DNA from: Pseudomonadota bacterium
Lineage (GTDB): Bacteria; Pseudomonadota; Gammaproteobacteria; Xanthomonadales; Xanthomonadaceae
Direction: 5' to 3'
DNA length: 15,905 nt
Assembly (NCBI GenBank): GCA_023393895.1
Contig: JAEXBT010000130.1
Coordinates: 1 to 15,905, forward strand
The position numbers and the translations under genes were made by a program. Position 1 is the first letter of the stretch, and every line of letters begins with the position of its first letter. Under the pieces are notes generated by a model. The model saw nothing but the letters and a program-made list of their open reading frames with translations. It did not search any database and had not been told where the DNA came from. Shown here piece after piece: positions 7,424-13,858 of this stretch.

Positions 7424-9558
7424 TGCGGGGTCGGCGCTTCGGGCTGCGAGCGCAGGTCCTGCTGTTGCTGGGCCTTCTGCTGCTCACGGTTGCGTTGCTG
7501 GTGGGACTTCTGATCCATCGCCAGAGCCTGATGCACGACGAGGTGGCGCAGTTCAGCCGGACGGCGTTGCAGCGGATGATCCAGGAGCGGTTGCGGATGC
7601 GTGCTGATCGACGCATCGACCTGCTCCGCGACGCGCTCACCAACCCGGTCTACTACTTCGACCTGGAGCACATCGGCGAACTCACGGGCGGCGTGCAACG
7701 CGAGCCCGACGTCGTCTACGTGCTGGTCCACGATGCAGCCGGCCGCGTGCTGCATGATGGCTCGCGGGACATCACGCGCTATGGCCAGCTGATGGACGAT
7801 CCGCTGGCTGCCCGGGCGGTGTCTGCGCCCGGAAAACTGATGCAGATGTCCGCCGACGTCCTGGAGGTGTCGGCGCCGATCCTGCTGGGGGGCAAGCGCT
7901 TGGGCGGCGTCCGCGTGGGCTATTCGCTGGCCTCCGCCCGTCGCACCGAAGCCCGCAGCGTCGCGGAGCTCAACCGGAAAGTGGGTGAGGTGGCGGGACG
8001 CAACCGCGTCCTGCTTTACCTGATGGTGGCAGCCATGCTGCTGCTGGCGGCCGGCAGCGTGCTGGCGATCGAACGGCGCTTCCTGCGCCCGATCCGGGTG
8101 ATGGGGCGTCTGGCCCGCGCGATCGAGGCCGGTCGCTACGATGTCGACATCCGGACGTCCTCGCGTGCGGACGAGGTGGGCGAGTTGCAGCGGGCGCTGG
8201 CGCGGATGGCCGCGAGCGTGAACAAGCACGATCGGGAGATCCGGCAGATCGCCTTCACCGATCCGCTGACCGGCCTGCCCAACCGGCGCGATTTCCACGA
8301 TCGCCTGGGCCGGCGGCTGCAGACCCAGGGCGAGCATCAACCACTGGCGGTACTGTTCATCGATCTGGATGACTTCAAGCGGGTCAACGACACGCTGGGC
8401 CACGAGATCGGCGACCGCGTGCTGGTACAGATCGCCGATCGCATCCGGGGTGTCGTCGACACCATGGACCTCCGCAGCACCGAGCTTTCGCGTTTCGGGG
8501 GCGACGAGTTCGTGCTGATGGCCGAACTGCGACAGGAGGACGGGCACGCGGCAAGGGCCGACACCGCCCGGCTGGCACAGGCGCTACTGGTGGAGCTTTC
8601 GCGTCCCGTGGATGTCGAAGGTGACAAGCGCGTGTTCCTCGGGTCATCGATAGGCATCGCGCTGTTCCCGGAGGATGCCGCGAGCGCGAGCATGCTGATC
8701 CGCAACAGCGACGTGGCGATGTATCAGGCCAAGACCGCAGGCAAGCATTGCTACCGCTTCTACGACCGCAGTCTGAGCGAGGCCACGGAACGGCGCATCC
8801 ATCTGGAGAACGATCTGCGCGAGGCGTGGGAGCGGGGCGAACTGACGGTGTCCTACCAGCCCATCATCGACATGGAGGACAAGCGCATCGTGGGTGCCGA
8901 GGCGCTGTTGCGCTGGCAGCATCCCGAGTACGACATGGTCGCGCCCTCGGTGTTCATCTCGGTGGCCGAGCAGTCCGGGCTGATCGAGAAACTGGGCCCG
9001 CGCGTGCTCTGGCAGGCCTGCACCGATGCGGCCGCCTGGCGGGAAGTGTCGCCGGAACACGCGGACATCTTCGTATCGGTCAACCTTTCGGTCCGGCAAC
9101 TGCGCGATGCCTGGTTGCCGGAAAAGGTGGCGTCGATCCTTGCCGACACCGGGCTCTCGCCATCCGGCTTGCATCTGGAACTGACCGAAACCGCGGTGCT
9201 CGACGATGCCATCGACAGCCGCGACCTGATGCGTCGCCTGCGCGAAGCCGGGGTGAAGCTCTGGCTCGATGACTTCGGAACCGGTTTCTCGGGCCTCAAC
9301 CACCTGCGACGGCTGCCGATCGACGGCGTCAAGATCGACCGTTCCTTCGTTGCCGACATCCTGCACGATGCCGACGATCGGACGTTGACCAAGGCGCTGA
9401 TCCAGATGGCGCATTCGCTGAGGATCGGCATCATCGCCGAAGGCATCGAGCAGCAGGGTCAGTACGAGCTGCTGCGCGAGATCGGGTGCGAACGCGGACA
9501 GGGCTTCCTGCTCGGCCGGCCGATGAGCCAGGAAGCCTTCCTGCGCCAGCTGCGTTAG
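7423..9558 (+). CDS. Membrane GGDEF-EAL cyclic-di-GMP enzyme with periplasmic sensor domain and HAMP
   Basis: The 711-residue product should make and/or break c-di-GMP at the inner membrane. Order: span at about 8-28; periplasmic Cache/PDC-like domain to about 193 (with PDVVYVLVHDAAGRVLHDG); second span at about 196-216; HAMP-like linker to about 268; GGDEF domain from about 278 (FTDPLTGLPNRRDF); EAL domain to the end. The GGDEF motif at 359-363 is intact, but the RxxD inhibitory site just before it is absent. EAL starts at Glu493, and the downstream NLSVRQL, ELTETAV, DDFGTGFSGL, KIDRSFV, AEGIEQQ and RGQGFLLG motifs look complete. The ATG at 7423 overlaps the preceding stop by one base; a GTG at 7420 is the alternative. 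AGAGG at 7411-7415 is a plausible ribosome-binding site. Context suggests the PhnD-like protein feeds its sensor domain. Confidence 0.92.
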   Translation: MRGRRFGLRAQVLLLLGLLLLTVALLVGLLIHRQSLMHDEVAQFSRTALQRMIQERLRMRADRRIDLLRDALTNPVYYFDLEHIGELTGGVQREPDVVYVLVHDAAGRVLHDGSRDITRYGQLMDDPLAARAVSAPGKLMQMSADVLEVSAPILLGGKRLGGVRVGYSLASARRTEARSVAELNRKVGEVAGRNRVLLYLMVAAMLLLAAGSVLAIERRFLRPIRVMGRLARAIEAGRYDVDIRTSSRADEVGELQRALARMAASVNKHDREIRQIAFTDPLTGLPNRRDFHDRLGRRLQTQGEHQPLAVLFIDLDDFKRVNDTLGHEIGDRVLVQIADRIRGVVDTMDLRSTELSRFGGDEFVLMAELRQEDGHAARADTARLAQALLVELSRPVDVEGDKRVFLGSSIGIALFPEDAASASMLIRNSDVAMYQAKTAGKHCYRFYDRSLSEATERRIHLENDLREAWERGELTVSYQPIIDMEDKRIVGAEALLRWQHPEYDMVAPSVFISVAEQSGLIEKLGPRVLWQACTDAAAWREVSPEHADIFVSVNLSVRQLRDAWLPEKVASILADTGLSPSGLHLELTETAVLDDAIDSRDLMRRLREAGVKLWLDDFGTGFSGLNHLRRLPIDGVKIDRSFVADILHDADDRTLTKALIQMAHSLRIGIIAEGIEQQGQYELLREIGCERGQGFLLGRPMSQEAFLRQLR

Positions 9559-9562
9559 CCGG

Positions 9563-10183
9563 TCAGAACACGAAGCGGTCGAGCCACCATGCCGCACGCG
9601 TGGCCAGTTCGCCGGACAGGATGCCGAACAGCAGCACCGAGACCGTGCCCCCGGCCCATCCGACCGCCAGAAGCCGGCCATCGCGCTCGAGCAGTGCCAG
9701 CGCGATCACCAACAAGAGCAGGGCGAATACCGCGTTGGTGAAGGGGATCGGCAGTGCCAGCAACAGGCCCAGCAGGATCAGCAGCAGGCCGGTCAGCATC
9801 CCCGCGAGCGGGTGGTCGATGAGCAGCGGCCAGCGCGGCAGGACCCAGCGTTCAAGCCGCGCCAGCCACGGATCGAACCGTTGTTCGAAACGGATGATGA
9901 GTTCACGGTGCGGACCGCGTTGCTTCAGGAACGACGGCAGCCAGACGTGGGGGCGTCGCAGCAGCAGGTGCAGGCCGACCAGCACGACCACCGGGCTGCC
10001 AATGATGGCTGCCACGCCCGGGAAGAACGAGGGGGGAATGGCGAGGAACAGCAGCACGCCGAATCCGCGCTGGCCCAGCCCGTCCAGCAGTCGGCCCAGC
10101 GCGAGCAGCTCGTCGGGGTCGCCTTCGGCGAGTTCATCGAGCAGGGCGCGGGTGCTGGTATTGCCCCGGCCGCGCCTAGGCAT
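9563..10183 (-). CDS. ExoD-family membrane protein (exopolysaccharide synthesis, ExoD)
   Basis: The 206-residue product matches the ExoD family (PF06055 type), named after a Rhizobium gene affecting exopolysaccharide and alkaline tolerance; the biochemical role is not known. It has an N-terminal cytoplasmic helix region (LLDELAEGDPDELLALGRLLDGLG), hydrophobic segments at about 40-75, the ER..LPRWPLL stretch at 111-121, and long hydrophobic segments at about 125-165 containing the family ALPIPFTN. A charged ERDGR (166-170) follows, then a last span at about 172-192. The ATG at 10183 is chosen because upstream codons are unconserved; it overlaps the end of the CBS-domain gene by eight bases, so translation is probably coupled. 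Its stop is only four bases from the stop of the converging GGDEF-EAL gene. Confidence 0.82.
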   Translation of the reverse strand: MPRRGRGNTSTRALLDELAEGDPDELLALGRLLDGLGQRGFGVLLFLAIPPSFFPGVAAIIGSPVVVLVGLHLLLRRPHVWLPSFLKQRGPHRELIIRFEQRFDPWLARLERWVLPRWPLLIDHPLAGMLTGLLLILLGLLLALPIPFTNAVFALLLLVIALALLERDGRLLAVGWAGGTVSVLLFGILSGELATRAAWWLDRFVF

Positions 10184-11483
10184 CGGACGGCGTTCCACCT
10201 TCGATACGCGACAGCAGCAGTTTGTCGATGCGCGGCCCGTCCAGATCGACCACCTCGATGCGCCAGCCGGCCCATTCGAAATGCTCGCCGACATGCGGGA
10301 TGCGCCCGAACTGCGAAATCAGCATGCCGGCCGCGGTGTGGTAATCGTGCTCTTCCTCTTCGGGCAGCCGCGCGCTGCCAAGCACCTCGCGCAGATCATC
10401 CACCGGCAGGCTGCCATCGACCAGCAGCGAGCCGTCTTCGCGGGTGACCACGCGTGGCTCCTTGTCGGGGTTCTCGCTGGTCTGCAGGCGGCCGATCACC
10501 GCGCCCATCACGTCATTGACGGTCACCATGCCGGTGACGTCGCCGTATTCGTCGACCACCATGGCGAGCGACTGCTGCTCCTCGCGGAATATCTCCAGCA
10601 GCTTCATCGCGTGGGTGGATTCGGCCACGAACACCGGTTCCCGCAGTTCGCGGAACAGGTCGACGCGGGTCTGGTCGAGGTCGAGCAGCAGCGACTTCAC
10701 TTCCAGCACGCCCAGCACATGCTGGTCGTTGGCCCGATACACCGGGTACCGAGAGAAAGGCGTCTCGCGCATGATCGCGAGGTTCTCTTCGAAACTGATT
10801 TCCGCATCCAGCCAGGTGATGCGGGTGCGCGGTGTCATCAGGCTCTCGGCGTCGCGGTCGCCCAGCCTCATCACACGGTGCATCATGTTGCGCTCGTCAT
10901 CGTCGATGACGCCCTGCTCGTGGCTTTCGCTCACCAGCAGCTGGATCTCCTCCTCGGTGATCGCGTTGCGCGCGTCATCCTTGATGCCGAGCAGGCGCAG
11001 CACCGCACGGTTGATCGCGCCCAGCGCCATCACCACCGGCTTGGCGGCGGTGGCCAGCGCGTCGAGCGGGATGGCAACGGCCGAGGCGATCGCTTCCGGG
11101 TTGGTCAACGCCAGCCGCTTCGGGATCAGCTCGCCGAAGATCACCGAGCCGGCGGTGATCAGGGTCATCGCGGTACCGATGCCGATCGGACGGGCATATT
11201 CGCGGATGCCCGGAACGAAGCCTTCGAGCCAGCCCGCGATCAGCCCGCCGATCGCATCACCACCGAACAGGCCCGCCAGTAGGCCGATCGCGGTGATGCA
11301 GATCTGCACGGTCGACAGCAGGTTGTCCGGATGCTCGGCCAGCGCCAGCGCCTTGGCCGCGCCGCGCGAATCCTCGGCCATCTGCTTCAGGCGCAGCTTG
11401 CGCGAGGTCACCAGCGCCATTTCGGACATGGCGAAGAAGCCGTTCAGCGCGATCAGCGCAATGACGATCAGCAGCTCAAGCAT
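10176..11483 (-). CDS. CNNM/CorC (HlyC)-family membrane protein with CBS domains
   Basis: This 435-residue protein belongs to the DUF21-CBS-CorC_HlyC family, whose members include magnesium or cobalt exporters; many copies are annotated as hemolysins without evidence. The DUF21 membrane domain spans about 1-195 and includes NGFFAMSEMALVTSRK near the start and FGELIPKRLAL at 116-126. Two CBS repeats follow, at about 212-268 (LMTPRTRITWLD...) and 282-332 (MVVDEYGDVTGMVTVND). The CorC_HlyC domain fills about 350-428 with RIPHVGEHFEWAGWRIEVVDLDG. The ATG at 11483 gives the family-typical MLELLIVIALIALNGFF; the frame stays open upstream to 11594 with unrelated residues. No Shine-Dalgarno sequence is obvious. 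The exoD-like gene overlaps its end by eight bases. Confidence 0.92.
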   Translation of the reverse strand: MLELLIVIALIALNGFFAMSEMALVTSRKLRLKQMAEDSRGAAKALALAEHPDNLLSTVQICITAIGLLAGLFGGDAIGGLIAGWLEGFVPGIREYARPIGIGTAMTLITAGSVIFGELIPKRLALTNPEAIASAVAIPLDALATAAKPVVMALGAINRAVLRLLGIKDDARNAITEEEIQLLVSESHEQGVIDDDERNMMHRVMRLGDRDAESLMTPRTRITWLDAEISFEENLAIMRETPFSRYPVYRANDQHVLGVLEVKSLLLDLDQTRVDLFRELREPVFVAESTHAMKLLEIFREEQQSLAMVVDEYGDVTGMVTVNDVMGAVIGRLQTSENPDKEPRVVTREDGSLLVDGSLPVDDLREVLGSARLPEEEEHDYHTAAGMLISQFGRIPHVGEHFEWAGWRIEVVDLDGPRIDKLLLSRIEGGTPSDA

Positions 11484-11573
11484 GGCGATCGCCGGCCGGG
11501 GAGGAAAGCGGCCTGTCGGGGTTCGCGTGCGTAGGGTCGTCGTCCATGAGGGGCGGGTTTCCGGGCGACCGGC

Positions 11574-11579
11574 ATGATA
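11574..11579 (-). promoter_or_regulatory. -10-like hexamer TATCAT for the CBS-domain gene
   Basis: On the minus strand this reads TATCAT, five of six matches to the -10 consensus, and would give a leader of about 84 bases before the ATG at 11483. There is no good -35; its expected position (11597-11602) falls inside the neighbouring inverted repeat. Confidence 0.25.
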
Positions 11580-11583
11580 GCAG

Positions 11584-11605
11584 TGCCGGGGCATGCAGCC
11601 CGGCA
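11584..11605. promoter_or_regulatory. Inverted repeat between the divergent CBS-gene and DUF47-pit promoters
   Basis: TGCCGGG at 11584-11590 and CCCGGCA at 11599-11605 are perfect 7-bp inverted repeats around an 8-base centre that contains GCATGC. It lies between the two divergent -10-like elements (11574-11579 minus, 11631-11636 plus), so an operator is plausible. Chance hairpins are common at this GC content. Confidence 0.3.
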
Positions 11606-11615
11606 GCTGCTCAGA

Positions 11616-11633
11616 CTGTCACGATTTCGTCAT
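11616..11633 (+). promoter_or_regulatory. Candidate Pho box (PhoB site) upstream of DUF47-pit
   Basis: CTGTCAC (11616-11622) matches the PhoB half-site CTGTCAT at six of seven bases. A four-base AT-rich spacer GATT follows, then TCGTCAT (11627-11633), matching at five of seven. The 7-4-7 spacing is that of a Pho box. Its last three bases overlap the CATAAT -10-like element, a placement that suits repression rather than activation. Confidence 0.45.
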
Positions 11634-11636
11634 AAT
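11631..11636 (+). promoter_or_regulatory. -10-like hexamer CATAAT for DUF47-pit
   Basis: CATAAT matches five of six consensus bases, and RNA would start near 11643, about 31 bases before the DUF47 ATG. The base content here (TTTCGTCATAATAT) is distinctly AT-rich against the surroundings. No strong -35 is present at 17 bp (TGCTCA). Confidence 0.4.
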
Positions 11637-11641
11637 ATGCC

Positions 11642-11657
11642 GGCGCCACGGGGCGCC
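11642..11657 (+). promoter_or_regulatory. 5'-terminal leader hairpin of DUF47-pit mRNA
   Basis: GGCGCC at 11642-11647 and GGCGCC at 11652-11657 form a perfect 6-bp stem with an ACGG loop. If transcription starts near 11643 the hairpin is the extreme 5' end of the mRNA, 16 bases before the start codon. No Shine-Dalgarno sequence follows it. Confidence 0.35.
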
Positions 11658-11673
11658 TCACGAGCCCAATCCC

Positions 11674-12300
11674 ATGTTTTCCCTGCAAACGATCTTCGGT
11701 TCCGGCAAGCAGTTCTTCGATCTCCTGGACGAGGCGGCTGATGCCGCACATGACAGCACCGTGGCGCTCTACGAAATGCTGAAATCACCCGAGGACTACC
11801 CGGGGCTGGACGCATTCAAGCTGGCCCGCCTGCGCCAGCGCGCGGCGTCGGAGAAGATCAATCAGGCGCTGGTCGACAGCTTCATCACCCCGATCGAGCG
11901 CGAGGACATCGAGGCACTCGGTAGTGCGCTGTACAAGATTCCCAAGCAGGTCGAGCGCTTCGCCGACCGCTTCGAGCTGGCCAAGCACCGGCTGACCGGC
12001 ATCGACTTCGCGCCGCGCGCGGCGATGCTGGAGCAGGCGTCCGCCGTGGTCGTGGAGATGGTCAAGGAACTGCGGCAGATGCGCCTGGAACCGATGAGCA
12101 AGCTCAACGAACGCCTGCGTTCGATCGAGATGGAGGCCGACCGCCTGATCCTGGAGCTGCACCGGGAGATCTATTCCGGCCGGATGGACGCGGCGGACAT
12201 GTTCCTGCTGAAGGAGTTCTTCGAGATCCTGGAGAAGGCGATCGACCGCTGCCGCGAGGCCGGCGTCGCCGCCTACCAGATCGTCCTCAAGAACAGCTGA
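11674..12300 (+). CDS. DUF47 family PhoU-like protein, Pit accessory
   Basis: The 208-residue product is all-helical and matches the DUF47/PhoU-like family (E. coli YkaA, Sinorhizobium OrfA), regularly encoded just before pit and thought to modulate the transporter from the cytoplasm. Visible are the start FSLQTIFGSGKQFFDLLDEAA, the KINQALVDSFITPIEREDIEAL helix (residues about 57-78) with its acidic metal-binding-type residues, and long charged helices to the end. The ATG at 11674 is chosen because homologues begin with this sequence; upstream in-frame codons back to 11593 are unrelated. pit follows after 12 bases, so they form one operon. The upstream candidate Pho box would link it to phosphate supply. 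Confidence 0.9.
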   Translation: MFSLQTIFGSGKQFFDLLDEAADAAHDSTVALYEMLKSPEDYPGLDAFKLARLRQRAASEKINQALVDSFITPIEREDIEALGSALYKIPKQVERFADRFELAKHRLTGIDFAPRAAMLEQASAVVVEMVKELRQMRLEPMSKLNERLRSIEMEADRLILELHREIYSGRMDAADMFLLKEFFEILEKAIDRCREAGVAAYQIVLKNS

Positions 12301-12312
12301 CGGGGCACGCAG

Positions 12313-13434
12313 ATGCTGACCCTGCTCCTGCTGGTGATCCTGGCCGCGCTGGTCTTCGAGTTCATCAACGGCTTCCACGACACCGCGAACTCGATCGCCA
12401 CGGTGGTCGCGACCAAGGTGCTATCGCCGGGCCACGCGGTGATGCTGGCGGCGGTGATGAACCTGATCGGCGCCTTCGCCGGCACCGCGGTCGCCAAGAC
12501 CATCGCCAGCGGACTGGTCGATACCGAAGTCGTCAATGTCACCTCGCAGGTGCTGCTGTGCGCCCTCTCAGGCGCGATCACCTGGAACCTGATCACCTGG
12601 TGGTTCGGCCTGCCGTCCTCGTCCTCGCATGCGCTGATCGGCGGACTGTGCGGTGCGGCGCTTTCGGCCGCGAACAATGACTGGGCGGCGCTGATCTGGA
12701 GCAAGGTGGCCGATGGCGGCTGGAGCAAGAACGGCGGCCTGCTTTGGAAGGTGGTGGTGCCGATGGTCACCTCGCCGATTGCCGGATTCACGCTCGGTTT
12801 CCTGATCCTGGGGCTGCTCTACGCGATCATCGCCGGCATGGGCAAGTCCGGTGGTCCGCTGGCCCGGCTGGCGCGTCCGCGCTGGATCAATGCGTTCTTT
12901 GGCAAGGCGCAGATCGTGTCGGCCGCCTACATGGGCTTCGCCCACGGCAAGCAGGATGCACAGAAGACGATGGGCATCATTGCGCTCGCGCTGTTCGGCG
13001 CACAGCAGGCGGGCACGCTGGACCAGTTGCCGGCGTGGCTGTCGTTCATGCATCCGGATGGCGGCGAAAGTGACATCGACGCCTGGATCATCGCCACCTG
13101 CGCGTTGGTGATGGCCGCCGGTACCGCGATGGGCGGCTGGCGCATCATCAAGACCATGGGCCACAAGATGGTGAAGCTGCAGCCGATCGACGGCTTCGCC
13201 GCTGAAACCGCCTCGGCCACGATCCTGGTCACCGCCGCGCAGCTGGGCATGCCGGTCTCGACTACCCACAGCATCTCGACCGCGATCATGGGCGTGGGCT
13301 TCGGCAAGAATCCGCGCGCGCTGAAACTGGGCGTGATCGAGCGCATCATCTGGGCATGGATCCTGACCATCCCCGCCGCCGGCAGCGTCGGTTACCTGCT
13401 GTACAAGGGCGTGCAACTGGCTGGCTGGACCTGA
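12313..13434 (+). CDS. pit: Low-affinity inorganic phosphate transporter, PiT family
   Basis: Pit imports metal-phosphate complexes with protons across the inner membrane. The 373-residue, multi-span product carries both inverted PiT repeats: the N-terminal one with NGFHDTANSIATVV at 19-32 and GLPSSSSHALIGG from 99, and the C-terminal one with GKQDAQKTMG at 212-221 and PVSTTHSIS from 314. The central region (about 130-200) holds two more spans and a basic loop. Length fits the short bacterial Pit type; E. coli PitA is longer (about 500). It sits 12 bases after the DUF47 gene. The next gene's only in-frame ATG lies inside its 3' end. Confidence 0.95.
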   Translation: MLTLLLLVILAALVFEFINGFHDTANSIATVVATKVLSPGHAVMLAAVMNLIGAFAGTAVAKTIASGLVDTEVVNVTSQVLLCALSGAITWNLITWWFGLPSSSSHALIGGLCGAALSAANNDWAALIWSKVADGGWSKNGGLLWKVVVPMVTSPIAGFTLGFLILGLLYAIIAGMGKSGGPLARLARPRWINAFFGKAQIVSAAYMGFAHGKQDAQKTMGIIALALFGAQQAGTLDQLPAWLSFMHPDGGESDIDAWIIATCALVMAAGTAMGGWRIIKTMGHKMVKLQPIDGFAAETASATILVTAAQLGMPVSTTHSISTAIMGVGFGKNPRALKLGVIERIIWAWILTIPAAGSVGYLLYKGVQLAGWT

Positions 13435-13793
13435 ATCCGGCGTCCCCCTCGGCGGCCAGTGACAACGGCGATCGCCACCGACGCATCCTCGCGGTGGTGC
13501 GGGGGATCGCGCCCGGCCAGGTGCTGGGTTATGGGGAGGTGGCACGTCGCGCCGGCCTGCCCGGACGCGCCCGACTGGTGGCGAAACTGCTGGCCACAAA
13601 TGACGATCCACGACTGCCGTGGCACCGCGTACTGCGAAGTGACGGGCGCATCGCCTTCCCGGCCGGTTCAAAAGGCTTCCACGAGCAGGTGCGGCGGCTG
13701 GAGGCCGAGGGCGTCCCCGTGATCTCGGGACGCGTGCGCAGGCAGCAACCGACAGCCGACCTCGACGCCCTGATGTGGGGGCCCGGGGAATAA
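13356..13793 (+). CDS. Alkyltransferase-like (ATL) DNA-repair protein; start uncertain
   Basis: The product resembles the DNA-binding domain of O6-methylguanine methyltransferase, but the reactive Cys of PCHRV is replaced by Trp89 in LPWHRVLRSDGRIAFP. That is the hallmark of ATL proteins, which bind O6-alkylguanine and hand it to nucleotide excision repair without repairing it. Other motifs are RILAVVRGIAPGQVLGYGEVARRAGLPGRA (about 43-72, recognition helix region, split here only by the line of the protein) and EGVPVISGRVR. The domain needs residues from about 40 on. The only ATG ahead of it is at 13356, 79 bases inside pit, giving 145 residues. CTG codons at 13425 and 13431 are the alternatives, and GTG at 13494 would cut the first helix. 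The C-terminal tail LMWGPGE looks normal. Confidence 0.85.
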   Translation: MDPDHPRRRQRRLPAVQGRATGWLDLNPASPSAASDNGDRHRRILAVVRGIAPGQVLGYGEVARRAGLPGRARLVAKLLATNDDPRLPWHRVLRSDGRIAFPAGSKGFHEQVRRLEAEGVPVISGRVRRQQPTADLDALMWGPGE

Positions 13794-13805
13794 CGGCGCG
13801 CCGTT
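13792..13805. promoter_or_regulatory. 14-bp perfect palindrome between the ATL gene and the rhomboid gene
   Basis: AACGGCGCGCCGTT equals its own reverse complement. It overlaps the ATL stop codon and lies 26 bases before a TATCAT -10-like element for the rhomboid gene. With no loop it is better read as a possible protein-binding site than as a hairpin. Confidence 0.25.
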
Positions 13806-13831
13806 CACTCTGGATGAATAGGCTGAATCGC

Positions 13832-13837
13832 TATCAT
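13832..13837 (+). promoter_or_regulatory. -10-like hexamer TATCAT for the rhomboid gene
   Basis: TATCAT matches five of six -10 bases; RNA would begin near 13844, just ahead of a GGAG ribosome-binding site at 13850-13853, which is five bases from the ATG at 13859. No good -35 is visible, so read-through from pit may also serve this gene. Confidence 0.3.
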
Positions 13838-13858
13838 GGCCACTTCCACGGAGCTGCC

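Noticed and set aside
9486..11282. 598-codon open frame on the plus strand opposite the ExoD-like and CBS genes
   Set aside because: Antisense shadow; low-complexity Ser/Arg/Pro product and no recognisable motifs, while the minus-strand genes match known families.
6509..12300. A single phosphate-sensing island linking the PhnD-like/GGDEF-EAL pair with DUF47-pit
   Set aside because: The two units are separated by an opposing two-gene operon and only one has a candidate Pho box; shared regulation cannot be supported from the sequence.
12568..13671. 367-codon minus-strand frame opposite pit
   Set aside because: Antisense shadow with Arg/Gly/Pro-rich product; pit is unambiguous.
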